Assembly (NCBI RefSeq): GCF_030936135.1
Contig: NC_082600.1
Location: 4,712,001 to 4,776,000 of the forward strand
DNA length: 64,000 nt
Direction of reading: 5' to 3'
From: Gavia stellata
Taxonomy: Eukaryota; Chordata; Aves; Gaviiformes; Gaviidae
The notes beneath the pieces were generated by a model. It worked only from the letters and a program-made list of their open reading frames with translations, made no database searches and was not told the DNA's origin. Shown piece after piece: positions 26,800 to 38,509 of the stretch (the first letter of the stretch is position 1; each line of letters opens with the position of its first letter). The position numbers and the translations under genes are program-made.

Positions 26800-26861
26800 C
26801 AGCGCAAGCATGGCCGCCGCCGGCTTTTTTTTTTTTAAGCCCGCCTCTCCTTCGCTACTCA

Positions 26862-26866
26862 CCAAT
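26862..26866 (+). promoter_or_regulatory. CCAAT box 2 (NF-Y-type)
   Basis: ACCAATCAGA on the plus strand, 67 bp downstream of the first box. Confidence 0.6.
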
Positions 26867-26939
26867 CAGAATGCTCCTCTCGTGAAGCCGTAAGGAAGGC
26901 CCCTTGGCTTTGCACGCATGCGGCGCGCGGCAGCTTCCC

Positions 26940-26944
26940 ATTGG
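26940..26944 (-). promoter_or_regulatory. CCAAT box 3 (reverse)
   Basis: ATTGG on the plus strand (CCCATTGGGCG) is a reverse-oriented CCAAT box. It is 27 bp before the fourth box. Confidence 0.55.
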
Positions 26945-26966
26945 GCGAAGGGAGGAACGAGCTCGG

Positions 26967-26971
26967 CCAAT
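26967..26971 (+). promoter_or_regulatory. CCAAT box 4 (NF-Y-type)
   Basis: GGCCAATGAGG, 31 bp upstream of the CHR-like motif. About 30 bp is the spacing commonly reported between NF-Y sites and CHR elements in G2/M genes. Confidence 0.65.
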
Positions 26972-26985
26972 GAGGTGGGCCAGGT

Positions 26986-27003
26986 GGGCGGGGACAGTTC
27001 AAA
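26986..27003 (+). promoter_or_regulatory. CDE/CHR-like element
   Basis: TTCAAA at 26998-27003 is the reverse complement of TTTGAA, the canonical CHR bound by DREAM/MuvB complexes. It is preceded by a GC box, GGGCGGGG (26986-26993). It lies just 26 bp upstream of the CDKN3 start codon. The motif is visible, but its function is inferred from its position and the CCAAT neighbours. Confidence 0.55.
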
Positions 27004-27028
27004 CCGGCGGCGGCAGGGGAGCGGCGCC

Positions 27029-27040
27029 ATGGTGAAGCCG
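27029..27040 (+). CDS. CDKN3: CDKN3 coding exon 1 (4 codons)
   Basis: Encodes only MVKP and ends at a codon boundary before the donor GTGAGG at 27041. The intron to exon 2 is just 119 nt. A stronger donor, CAG|GTGAGT, sits inside that intron at 27131. Confidence 0.85.
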
Positions 27041-30000
27041 GTGAGGGCCGGGCTCGGGGCCGGGCTCTGGATCCCGGGGCCGCCTCAGGGCCGCCTCAGC
27101 CGAGGGGGCAGGGCGGGCCCCGGCCCCCAGGTGAGTTCTTCGCTCTCCTCCCGCCGCAGCCCTGCGCGATGGAAGCGGGCGACTTTGACTCCTCTGATGA
27201 AGACGCCGCTGAGGAGGACCTGAGGCCGCTCCCGATCTCCTGGTGAGACGCGCCCCGGCGTGGGTGTCTTCTCCCTCAGAAACTACGCGGGGGGTTGCAT
27301 TAAATCCCTCTCCTGCGAAACGGGAGTTTTTTCCTGAAGGAAACCCGTGCCGGGCTCTGGTGGTCTTCCAGAGCGAGGACTGAGGTGGTGGTTGGCCTGA
27401 GGGTGCCCCTGGAAAGGGATTAAGTTGGTGCTGGTGAACTGTCAGGGGATGTGGGGCCAGGCTGGCTTTTGGAAGTGTTTACTGGTCACTATTGGTCCTG
27501 CTAGCCCAAGTGTCTCAGTGCCAAGGCGGGGATTTGTCAGTGCTTTCTCTCCTCCTCTTGGGCAGGGGTATGTGGTGAAGTACACTACCAAACGTGTGAT
27601 TCCCTTGCCTGATGTCGTAGAAATAACACTGGAATACTTCCATTTTATTCTTAAAATTTAATTATAGGTATGTAACTCTTCTCATGGTCCCACAGAAAAG
27701 GCATGTATAGTAGTGAGTTATCTCTATTCAAATAATCAGAATGTTCTGATCTGCTTTTTTTTTTTTTTTTTTACTTTCTGATAGGTTGTCTTTGTCTCCT
27801 GTCTACTCTTCCGAGTTCCTGGGATTATGTTCTCTTCCAGGTAAGAAACATTCGTTGAAATTTGCAGGTATGTTTGAAGCTAAAGAGAGGTAATATCTTG
27901 TACCCCAAAATTCTGTGTCCCTTTTACTTGATGGGGTGACTTGTTTTGTAATCTAGCACTGGAATAATTGTTTCATTAATACCAAGACTAATCAAGAGAA
28001 CATCTTAATGCAAGATCATCTGGCAGAGTGGTAAGAGAATAGTGGCTGTCTTCTAAATATTTGGCTTTTTAGCCTGACTCACTATAACAAGCAACAACAT
28101 AAGTGAAACAAGACTGCTCTGAAAAATAATTCCTTTATAAGATATAGTGGGCTCAAATTACACTCACTCACTGTGCTAATAGTTCTGTACTGCTCTCCCT
28201 TAGCGTGTGGGTTGCACTACCAAGGCCATGATATAAAAATAAACATATAAGCTTTCACTGTATTTTTAACTACCAAAACTGCAGCCATCGTGAATCTCCT
28301 GTGGTCACAAAAGAGAGAGAACTGCTGATGGTGACAGTGTGAACTTTCCCTACTTCATTTAAAGCAGTTAATTAACTTTCATTAGCCAACTCTGAGAAAT
28401 ACAAGCTTGGTACTAATACCACACCAAAGAACTAGAAAACAAATGTTGAATTATATTTGAATTTAAGGTATCTTGAGGTGGGTAATGGCCAGTGCTGATG
28501 AAAATCCCACTAACACTTGAATGCCAGTTAACATATATACCAAAAAATAGCTGCGTTATGTTTTTTAGCTACCTGAGCTGTTCATGTAATAGCTGTTTAA
28601 CCTTCAGATGCTAACCTCTAGCCGTAGCCCTGCTGATACAGCTCTTCGTTGGTAGGATTCTGCTCTCATGCTTTCAAAAGGTGTTTCGAGATATCCATCA
28701 TCCCGACTGTTGTCAGGGCAGGTGTAAAGATTGTATGCCTATGGGGCTGTGAGAGAAGGAGGGAAGACAGAGGGAGGACACAGTGCAAATATTTTGAGCA
28801 ATTACATCTCACAAACCAAACACTAGCTGTGAATATCACAATGCAGTATTCTGTAGGGGTTGCAAAAATGCCTTGGTAGCATCATCTGAGGGAAAAATGG
28901 AAGTGGCGATACACTGAAGATTGACTAGTGAGGAGGATTTTTAATGTGATTTGTGCTGCGTATTATGGAACAGGGAGATTATTTCCTACCAGTCAACCAG
29001 GCGACTCTTAAGTGATCTCTACCCAGCCCTTTTATTTATTTGGGTTTTTTGTTTTGTGGGTTTTTTGTGGTTTTTATTTAAGCTGTACCCTGGTATATAA
29101 TATCCAAAACTTTTCATCTGGAAAATGCATAGCAGCTTAAAACCTTGGGCAGGTTTTTTTTTTTTAAATCCTATTACATTACAGTATTAAGCAGATAATA
29201 ATGTTTAAACTGCCTTCTGTGCTAGTGATCTATTTGCATAAATAAGAACTGTGGTTTATTTGGGGTGTGGCTTTGTTTGCTTTGGGTTTGGCGGGAGGTT
29301 GTCTGTGCTCTACCATTCAGGTGTAGCAGCCATTCCATAAATGTCACTTACCTGGAGTGGTAATTGTCATTCATAATTTGTTTTAGGTTGCAGGTTTAAG
29401 GATGTTAGAAGAAATCTTCAGAAAGATATAGGTGAGTCTTCTGGCCAGTGTATAAGTGCCTCTCACTTCCATGTAACCGGCAAGAACAACATGCAGGTAA
29501 ACCGAAAGCACAAGTTACTGAGAAGCTATAGGCTTACTTTGTCTCAGTCTGGAGACTGCTGGAGTTGCTGTTGGGCGTAAGGATCCAGACATTGAGTAGC
29601 TAAAACGGTGGTGTTTCATTCATACTTTCATACTTTTACAGTGGATGCTATAGTCGTCCGTGTACACACCACGATGTTAGAATGCAGGGCAGTTCTTTAC
29701 AAAGTAAAGACATGGGTATGTCTGGCAGCGATGCCTATCTGAGTCTTGGTAACACTGTGCTTGAAGATGCAGCAAATATCTTAGCACAGTCACTGCTATG
29801 AGTACTAGAAATCACTTTCAAGTGTGCAGTGCCACTTTCTCTGTGGCTTCTTTACCAAATATTGGATAAGTAGTCAGGGTATTTCCAGGCTGGAGCTATG
29901 CAGGCGTCTGAGTATCCTTCACAGTAACTATGGGCTCTGCTAAGTCATGTGCAGAAGGCACTTTCAAAGCAGCTAGGACCAAGAAGAATTACAAACTTGT

Positions 30001-33000
30001 AATCTCCTTTTCCCAGAGGAAAGTGAGATTGGGATAGAAAAGATAAAATCACGTAAAGATTTGTGCCTAGTATTCATCTGTAAACAGAGCGGAGACTAAT
30101 AGCAAAAACCCACAGTGTTTGGACATAGTCACAGCTGGAGATGGGACAGAATTGTGCTTAAGCTGGCAGCAGTTAACAGACTGTTCTGAGTGCTGACATG
30201 TTTTCTAGTGAGGCTTGTCTCGAGACTCACTCTGAACTGAGAAAATTCTTCTCATGGGTTACCTGCAGGCAAATGTAGGAGAGACTCAGAAGTAAATGCT
30301 GCTCAAAGCAAAATTGCTAACTCCTGTTGTCTTAACCTCAAAGATTAAACAAGAAACTCAGTACCAAGTAGCTTATCTGTTTATCCTTAAGCTTGATAGC
30401 CTTTTGTTTACTCGTAAGTGTCTTAATCTGTTGGCAGAAGAACTAAAGAACTATGGGACCCAGGATATATTTGTGCTTTGTACCAGAGGAGAGCTCTTAA
30501 AATACCGAGTCCCAAACCTTATAGACATGTACCAACAGCATGGGATCTGTGTGCACCACTATCCTATTCCTGATGGCGACGCTCCTGACATTGCCAAGTG
30601 CTGCAAAATTCTGGAAGAGCTCCAAAGCTGCCTGGAAAGTAACCGGAAAACAATCATACAGTAGGTTCTGCTTGCCTCCCTTTCACCCCACATTCCTGGA
30701 AAAGATACCAGCTTCCCTCCAGATGCGTGACCAGCTGAAAAGAGAATCCTGTCAAATGACAGTTGCATTCCTTAGGGTTAGCTTGAGCTGTGAAAAGCTG
30801 CTTATTTCTCCTCCTGCACCCTTTCAGAGCTAACTTGTCCTTTGTAAGCCTTGAATCTCCCATTTCCCCTTGCTCTCTCCAGCAAGCGCTTCAAAGTGTG
30901 TGTTGAACGGCACCATATGACTCCTTGCTGCTAGCCTAGTTGGATATTAGGTATACAATATGAGCTGTAAGCTAAAGCAGCTGTTGTCAGAGAATAACAC
31001 GCCCCAGGGCTGTTTATCAGGGGCTCAGTGGGTTCCAGCAGCTCAAAATTCACTCTCGGATTGCATGAGACTGGTTTAAAGTAATTCCTTTAGACGCTTG
31101 TAGCTGAGCTCAGGGTAGAGGGGAAGAGCTTTCCAAGTTCCATGTTCCCTGAATGATCCTGCCAACAGCTCCCTGCACAGAGATCTGCTGAGTCCTTGGG
31201 CTTCCTGCTGATGCAGAACCCTGCTGCTATCGTTAGCTCACAACTATCATCGAAGCCTTAATCTGGAGTAGGATTTAAGAAAATTGAGATTGTCCATCAT
31301 CATGCCATTTTCTGTCCTCCTGTGCCTTTGGGACTATTACCATGAACGAAGGGGAACTTTAAAATTGCAGTTTCTCTGGAAAGGAAGGTCTGAAGAATAA
31401 ATGGGAGACAGCCTTGTAGGTATTTCTATAGAAATGTTAACTTTCTTGTACCACTGCTCCTCTTGATTATATTAAGGCAAGAATTGTGTCTGTACACTTA
31501 CATATCAGGGGGGCTCTGGGTGTTGCAGTGCATTATAGCTTCTTACGACCAAATGTTCTCTTGTCTTTCAGCTGTTACGGTGGCGTCGGACGCTCATGTC
31601 TCAGTAAGCAGTTTTCTTTTCCCCTCTCAGTGCCTGACTAACTAACCCATCTTACAAGCCCATTCTCTTGAGATGGCACTGACTAAGGGAGCCAAATTCT
31701 GCTTGAAGCTTAACTGTGGTTACAATGCAAACTGCCGCTGCAGGTAGCAGGCTGGTTAATGTTTTTTGAGCCCGTTTCTTGGGAAAGGTGTTGTCAAATG
31801 GTAGTAGGATTCGCTGCCTGTATAGAAACTGTTTGTGGTGAGTGACGTAAGTATGTCATGGTATAGCTCTTAGTATGTAGGTGAGGGGATGGAGGGTCAG
31901 GCAGGGTCAGTCTTGCAGTGGGACTGACAGAAAGTTCTCTCTTGCTTTCTGACTCTTTCTCTGTTTTCACTGCAAATTTTAGTCTCCTCTGACTGATGGG
32001 ATTGCACTTTCCCCTCTTCCCTGAACGTCTCTTCGAGAAAAGGAGATGAACCTTTTCCTCTGCATTTTTATTCAGCCCAGTGTTCCACCTTAAAGCTCGC
32101 AGGGGCATTAGTTACTGTGTGTGTCCCAGAAGGAAGGGGTTGTGATGTTGCCAAAAAAGCAAATGTGGTCAGAAAGCACGAAGGGGAATTAACGGGGTGT
32201 ACTGGGACTTGTCATTAAAAGATTTTAAAATGTGCCTCCTGAATGCTGCTGGAAAGGCAGGGGGGAAAAAAGTGGGAGGGTTTTTGCCTGTCTCCAAAGC
32301 CTGCAGGCTTCGGCAGGAGCAGCAGGGAGATGGGGCCAGTGCCAACAAATAGTATTCTGCAAAATATCAGAAAGATCTGTGACCCCGATATGACAAGGCT
32401 GAGTTTTGCTAGAGTGGTTTTCATGGAACAAACCTATTACTGTGCAAAAGCGGTACTGCGTACAGCAAGAGCTGCTCAGTAGCATACATGTGCCTATACC
32501 TTTCCCTTACAGTAGCTGCATGTCTCCTGCTTCAGCTTTCGGATGCGCTAGCACCTCAGCAAGCGATAGACAGCCTCAGAAACTTGAGAGGATCTGGTGC
32601 GATACAGACCATCAAGGTAATGAGGCTACAACAGGTAATACATGTGGTGAAACAGGAGGGGGGAGCTCGGACAGTCCTCTCCTTCACTTCACAGAGGGAT
32701 TCTTCTGTCTTTGAGATGCTCCACAGCTGCTGCCCCTGCTCCTCTCTTGGGTTTGAGCTGCTTGTAGCTTTCTGCTTTCATGCTGATTCTGTTTTGTTCT
32801 GCCTCTACTGAATTCAACAGCTGTTCTCCCTGTCTGCTCCTCACCATCATTAGTAACTTGTTGCTTTCTCCTCCTTATCCCTGCTCCTCACTCACTAAGC
32901 TATTGTCCCTTTTTCTGTTGCTCACATTCTCCTCGCAGATTAGACATCTGCTTGATTTTTCTGCCTTGGTTTTGCTCCATCTTCCTAACCCAGCTGGCCA

Positions 33001-34024
33001 TGTTCATCTTCTGTAGCTATCACATCGATATACCGGCAGTTGTCTTTTAAGAAGTATCCCTAGCAATAGTGTTAAAACCTCTGTGGAGGGAGCCCTAAGT
33101 TGCTGAACATAATGGGTTTTTCTTCTTTTGGTGGCATTTTTAGCTACTCTGTGTACATATTTCTGTTGATAGGAGTCCTAGAGGTTATGCTTTTAAAACA
33201 GTTCTATGTACAGGGAAGAGGAGCTGACATTCAAAAAGTTTACAAGATAGTAGTTTTTGAGGAAAAGGAGTTGCCTAAAGACTGCCTCTTTGTTAGCGCT
33301 AAGCCTTTCTGGAAGGCAAATCTTGTTTCAACTACTTGTTGAAAATCAGTTTTTCACAAACCAAGGAGGCAGCTTGCATCCCTGGTCGAAGAGGCAGGGA
33401 AGTATATGAACAAATGTTGTCGTTTAAAGCCCTCACAGCCACTTGGGGTGGATGATCTGTCCTTTAGCTTCTGCTGACCAACATTTTTTTTATCTCATTT
33501 TGAATGCTTGCATATTAATACTCCACATGATGTATGAGTTGACCTAAGAACCCTTACTACAAACTGTTGTACATAACCATACTAGCTAAAGGCTGTGTTC
33601 TGCATCATGGACTCATTATGGAGGGAGTAATACTCTTGGTGATCCATATAAAGCAGCTTTGAGTTCTGACATGAAAATCCCACCTATGAGGACTATGTTT
33701 TGTGTTACCTTGAGCTCACGTGTGCCCTTCATGAGAAACCACAGGATCCAAACCGAGATCCATGTGGTCTGTGTCTGATGGTGAAAATTTCCAGAAGATT
33801 TGGAGTAAGCAAAAGAACAAATAAACAGACTAGAGGGTGCAGTTTTCATCCTCGGGTCTCAAACAGCTTTTTAAGATGGGTGGTGCCTCTTCGGAAAGTA
33901 TAGAGCACTCATTACAAATCTGGTTGTACTTTTTCAGCAATACAATTATCTCCATGACTTTCGAGAGAACCTAGCTGCACATCTGGCAACAAAGGATACA
34001 GTATTAAGATCAGTATCGCGATAA
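27029..34024 (+). CDS. CDKN3: CDKN3 (KAP), CDK-associated dual-specificity phosphatase, 8 coding exons
   Basis: The product is a cyclin-dependent kinase inhibitor/phosphatase. The known family role is to remove the activating T-loop phosphate (Thr160) of CDK2, opposing G1/S progression. The coding exons are 27029-27040, 27160-27242, 27785-27840, 29387-29431, 30438-30660, 31572-31603, 32513-32616 and 33938-34024. All junctions are GT-AG and phases agree, giving 642 nt, or 213 residues (human 212). The N-terminus is acidic (DSSDEDAAEED). The phosphatase domain includes general-acid Asp111 in HHYPIPDGDAPDIA. The P-loop HCYGGVGRS carries nucleophile Cys141 and Arg147 in CX5R spacing. The C-terminus is AIQTIKQYNYLHDFREN...SVSR. 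The start has a strong context (GCGCCATGG) and aligns with the human MKPP start as VKPP. A later in-frame Met at residue 8 is an alternative. The gene converges with CNIH1. The promoter motifs suggest cell-cycle control. Confidence 0.97.
27160..27242 (+). CDS. CDKN3: CDKN3 coding exon 2
   Basis: The acceptor CCGCCGCAG precedes 27160 and the donor TG|GTGAGA follows 27242. It encodes PCAMEAGDFDSSDEDAAEED onward to PIS and the first two bases of Trp32. Confidence 0.93.
27785..27840 (+). CDS. CDKN3: CDKN3 coding exon 3
   Basis: The acceptor is TGATAG at 27779-27784, preceded by an 18-base T tract (27755-27772). The donor is CCAG|GTAAGA. It encodes LSLSPVYSSEFLGLCSLP, matching the human LSLS..SQFLGLC.LPGC segment. 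Confidence 0.95.
29387..29431 (+). CDS. CDKN3: CDKN3 coding exon 4
   Basis: The acceptor is TTTTAG and the donor GTGAGT at 29432. It encodes CRFKDVRRNLQKDI, close to human CKFKDVRRNVQKD. Confidence 0.96.
   Translation, partial: VAGLRMLEEIFRKI
30438..30660 (+). CDS. CDKN3: CDKN3 coding exon 5
   Basis: The acceptor is TTGGCAG and the donor CA|GTAGGT. It encodes residues 66-139, including QDIFVLCTRGEL, YRVPNLIDMYQQ and the general-acid segment PIPDGDAPDIAKCC. Confidence 0.97.
31572..31603 (+). CDS. CDKN3: CDKN3 coding exon 6 (catalytic P-loop micro-exon)
   Basis: A 32-nt exon between TTTCAG and GTAAGC. It encodes CYGGVGRSCL and so carries both the catalytic Cys and the phosphate-binding Arg. 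Skipping it would remove the active site and shift the frame. Confidence 0.96.
32513..32616 (+). CDS. CDKN3: CDKN3 coding exon 7
   Basis: The acceptor is CTTACAG and the donor AAG|GTAATG. It encodes AACLLLQLSDALAPQQAIDS and on through LRGSGAIQTIK. Confidence 0.96.
33938..34024 (+). CDS. CDKN3: CDKN3 coding exon 8 and stop
   Basis: The acceptor is TTTTTCAG. It encodes QYNYLHDFRENLAAHLATKD and on to SVSR, then TAA at 34022-34024, like the human C-terminus ..SRSVSR. Confidence 0.97.
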   Translation, partial: QYNYLHDFRENLAAHLATKDTVLRSVSR

Positions 34025-35015
34025 CTAATACTGGCGTGGTGTATTTTTTGTGTCTACGGGGCTGCAGCAGACATCTGGACAAGACACCTGACTCCTGACC
34101 TTTGCAGTTTCTCATCGCTGCTGCCTGTGTGACGTGGCTGCTCGCTTCCAAATCTGTGTGTAAAATGTTGGGGTGGGGGAAGGAAATCCTACAGGACATG
34201 CAGCAGCCTTTAATACTCACTGCTTTAAAAATCCATGGAAGTGTATTTGTGTTCGTTGCTGTTCTGCCAGTGGCCTGCATGCCTAATGAGCTTGTTTTCA
34301 ATATAATAGTGACTCTTACACAATGTCTACCTCACATTTAACATCACGCATCTGCTGCTGTTGAACTGGTACACTTATGTTTTCATGATGACATCCTGCG
34401 GGCTGCTTCAGTGTACGTACCAAGTGGAAGGGGGGCCAGGCTGTCAAAGCAGTGACTGAATTTCATTTTGACTTCGTCTCTGTTCTATGTAGCATGAGAA
34501 TTGGGACAGGCAATGGGATGTGAAGGCAGGATCTGCAAGGAAACAGAATAGTCTGTAACTCCTCACAGTGAAGTTCAGACTTCCAGTGCTCCAGTGTGCA
34601 GGGTAAGGAAAAGGGGGGAAGAGGTGAAGGGTAACTCGTTCTCTACTGCCCTTGTAAGAGAGTCCTGCTGGGACGAGGTAGGTAGATCAAAATTACATCA
34701 CTGGAGCTGTTTAAAAAAACCCGTCAGCTCTAGCTTTAAAGCAAAGGAAAGTCAAGCATGAAAATTTTCCTGCTGGAGCACTTGCCCCTTAGGAACTGCT
34801 AAGAACTCATTCTAAAAATGACATGCCCTCTCTTAATGTGTTCAGTGATATTTAGGAAGACCCCCCCATTCCAACAGAAGGAGGCTTTATACTGAAGATC
34901 CGTGACAAACTGAGCGGGTGGGGTTTTATGCGAGTATGGTAGGGAGAGACACTGCTGTAGCTGCGTGGGTGAGTTTCTGGCACAGCGCTTCTGCGTGCTA
35001 AGGCTAGAGAAAGTA

Positions 35016-35021
35016 AATAAA
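35016..35021 (+). terminator. CDKN3: Candidate CDKN3 polyadenylation signal
   Basis: This is the first canonical AATAAA I see downstream of the CDKN3 stop. It is followed by a GT-rich stretch (GCTGTGGGCTGG). It would give a ~1-kb 3' UTR, longer than I recall for human, so an earlier non-canonical signal is possible. Confidence 0.35.
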
Positions 35022-35041
35022 CAATCAGCTGTGGGCTGGAG

Positions 35042-38000
35042 AGAGTCTCACAGCAACATCCCTCCTCTTTAACTATATCCACTCATGAAGACCAGAAAAG
35101 ATGAACAGACTCCTGAAGAAAACATTTAAACCAGTTCTGTCCTATTCTGAGGAAGCAATGATCATCTGCTTCAGTGTCCAGGTATCCCCTGACGCCCTGC
35201 GAGGCGAATTTCGGCTCTGGGAAGAAAGCCTGTGTCAGCCACACTGTGCCTGTCATGGTTAGACAAGCCAATGGAGTCAAGGAGCTGTTTCCTCTGGGCT
35301 GAAATAGCTGTGCAGTTGCTGTCAGCTGAGTGTCAGCATCTCGAGTGTCAGCATCCTGGCTGTCCTCCTGCCTTGTCACTGTCTCCTGTAACCTTTTAGT
35401 TAATTCTGTAAGTAAGCGCATGCTTTTATTCCCCCACCCCAAGTGCTTCAAGAAAGCAGCTGGTTACCTGTCCGTACCAGCACCACCAAGGCAGTGCTGC
35501 CATCCTGCTCAAAGCATTACCTTCCTGCACTCCTCAGTGCTGCGGCCTGCGCTTCCCTAGTGCCTACGGAAATGTGGGTGTTTATGGTGTATTTTGATAA
35601 AGTTTCAGTAACTTTTCAGGTCAGAAGTTGTGACATGAGACTCTACCACAGCACTGGTGGTTTTGAGTTGAGGTAGAACTCTCTGCTTTGCTAACTTTAA
35701 AATTTATAGCCTTCTCATAACATGTTTGAACCCAGACACTCAAATGCATGTTGAAAGGTGATTCCTACTGATTATATCTAATTAGGTCTCACACCCCTTC
35801 CCTTCTTCCCTCTTAAGGCAGGTAACAGGATTTACTTACAGAGAATATCTTGCTCAAAATGTGTATTGTTCTGTCCCTGACACTACTCCCCAACACTCAA
35901 ACAGAAATCAGAAAATGAAAAGAAGTGTCTGTCTGTCCCTTCAGTGCTCAATCCTGGCAACTGAAGCTGTTCACATATTAAATATATGTCAGATGGCTTT
36001 TTAAGATGACTTAGCAAGAAACTTGCTGACAGGAGAGAGAAACGTTCTTTATTTTCTCAATCAACTTTTGCTTCCTGCAATTCCCAAAATCAATTCACAC
36101 CAGGGCCCTATTCTGAACACAAAAGGGTACTCTAGCTCGGCATCATCCACGCTTCTCCCTGTGCCTCTGTGGCTTTGGTGAGGACTACTCCGATAAAACT
36201 CGGCTGCAAGGCTCATGACACTGGGTACAAGCGACGTTCACACAACTTAGCTGGGTGGGTGCTGGTAGACACTAACCTTTTTTTAAAAATAAAAGTGCTG
36301 AAACCAGTTTCTAAACAATGTTCTCTAAAGGACTCTGCTGGGTAGTCCTCACACTTCAATGCACTGGGTTCTCATAGGACTTTTTAACTTTTAACTTGCA
36401 CTTCTGACCTATTTCTGTGATGTTTTGACAGTTTAAAGACCTTTGAAATGGGATTACCTAAATTCTTCACTTCTCATGTAGTTAACCACAGTGGGCAGGA
36501 TGGACTCCAAACAAGCATTTTGTTCCTGGGGTTAGTGGCAAATTCAAGTTCACCAGCAGAACTGCACTGGTGAGCTACTGCGCTGTTTTCACCTCTGAAT
36601 TCCTCTATTCAGGAACATGCACGTGCGCTTTTACGCTAAGAGGTGTAAAGCTAGTTGTCAACAGGGCATCCTGCAAACAGTCTGCTAAATATACCCAGCT
36701 AAAGCTGTTCCACGGCTGGAGGGCGTTTTCAGAGGAAGAGGTGGTTTTCAGAAGGGCTTTTTTCAGTTGAACTCAGTAAATCCTGCAGCGTTTATTCTGG
36801 TGTGTAACTTGGCTTAAATCAGGCCAAGTGTCAAGGGAATGCGAGATTATTTTTCTTAAAAGGCCATGGAGAGCCGGTGCTCATTTCCATAACAGATTAA
36901 TAAATATCAAACATACAAAAGGGTTAATTACTTTTGCTTACACAGGCTGAAGTCGTATCTCTGAAGGCACTAAGCAGCAGAAAAATAAAGATGATCCAAC
37001 AGGAACAATATTCTGGAGTTTCCAAAAAGCCTTTCAAGAATTCTTTTGCTAAAAGCCCAAAATTATTATTGCCTAAGGAAGAAAATCTTCTTCTCAACTA
37101 ACAGCTGATCGAAAGGGACTGCAGAATGGGAAGAACGAGTTTTGGGTGAGGAGGGGGTCCTGGTGGAGCTCCAGCGGTGTGCAGGTTGGAACCCCTGCCT
37201 TTGCACAGGAAACAAGGGCCACGAGGTAACGCCTGCAACTGCTGCAAACGCCTTGCAATGGGCAGGAAAAATAAATACATTTTATGTGCTAAATGCCTGA
37301 GCAGTAATGGCATAGGAAGTGGAGTGTCAATAAGTGCAAAGAAGAAACACATGTGAGAAAAACTATTTTATATACATAGTAATAAGCTGTCAGGTATCTA
37401 TTACTACTTGGGAAGGAGAATTTGAAGTTATCACAGCTTGAATTCTTGTAGCCCCAGTACATTATAAAAAAGAGGAGAGGAATTCAGAAGCAGAGAGCAG
37501 GGAACTGCCACTCTGAATCCCCCGGGCACCCAAATCTTGTGTGATGGCAATAGTTCTGGGCTCCTCCAGCTTAGAAAAGGAACATTTGCAGAGGAGAAAG
37601 GATAATCACAAAGCTACGGAAGGAATTTCAATGGAGAAGAGATAAATAGACTTCTCCGCTTTGACAGATGACATGATGAAGGTCTATTCAATCATGCCCA
37701 GCATAAATAAGGTGGAAAGGAGGAAATTTTCAGTATGTCTTAAAAAATAAGAGCTTAGAGGCACCAAATGAAGTCCAGCAGAACTTTTAAACGAGTATTT
37801 TTATTTTTTTTTACATACTGAGTAATTCCAGGGTATCTTCCATACTAGGCTATAAAAGTGCTCAAAAAGCAACAGCAAGGGCTGTTTAAGATGCCAGACC
37901 TCTAGCTCAGGACATCTGTAGCAGGTTTCCAAACACATCCTCCCACTATCCAGGCAGAGATACTCAATACCTGCCGTTTCATACTCTTCTTCCTCACTGG

Positions 38001-38509
38001 TTGCCACCGCCCACCGCACCCGTACTGGAGTATCTGGATTTCCAGTCGAAGCCAGTGCAGCCATTTGTACGACTTTTATCGCCTCTAACACCCAAGAGAC
38101 CCAAAGTGAACAAATACACAGTTTATACAAAAAAGTTTTACTAGAACTGGGAAACCATTCTTCTCCAGCACAGGTAAATGAAAAAAGATTGCTAATTATG
38201 ACTCCTAAATTAAGGAGCTGTTCGCAGTCACAATTTACAATGCAGTAATATCAGTTTAGCTGAAACATCTTCCCCCACCCCATCTACTATTTATCTGCAG
38301 ACCCATGAAAGAAAGAAAAAAAGCAGGAAATCAGAGCTTCCCTTTTCCAGACATAACACAATTCAGTGTTCTATTTTTAAAAGGTAATGCAATTATCCAT
38401 CATAAAACAAACAGATGAAGACAGCAAGGATCTGTTCAGTTTCAAAAACAAAACAAGGCACCAGGTAAAAATAAGTGTTTCTGAATTTGAGATTTTTTTT
38501 TTATTATTA
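35042..38509. other. Gap between convergent CDKN3 and CNIH1
   Basis: No gene recognised. It contains a 15-bp-period duplication (35328-35355) and scattered short frames. The 109-codon minus-strand frame at 37801-38130 matches no family I know and has no clear start or splice context. Confidence 0.5.
35328..35355 (+). repeat. Two-copy 15-bp tandem repeat
   Basis: GAGTGTCAGCATC occurs at 35328-35340 and again at 35343-35355, separated by TC. A related TGTCAGCTGAGTGTCAGC precedes them. Confidence 0.85.

Larger units (their letters stand above)
26690..27280 (+). promoter_or_regulatory. CDKN3: CpG-rich promoter region of CDKN3
   Basis: GC and CpG content jump relative to the flanks from about 26,690 and fall again by about 27,290, enclosing the CDKN3 start codon. 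No TATA box is evident at a fixed distance. Four CCAAT boxes and a CHR-like motif lie upstream of the ATG. Together these are the usual makeup of a TATA-less, cell-cycle-regulated promoter. The edges were judged by eye. Confidence 0.8.

Noticed and set aside
37801-38130. 109-codon minus-strand ORF downstream of CNIH1
   Set aside because: Beyond the likely CNIH1 polyadenylation site, with no known domain and no promoter or splice evidence.
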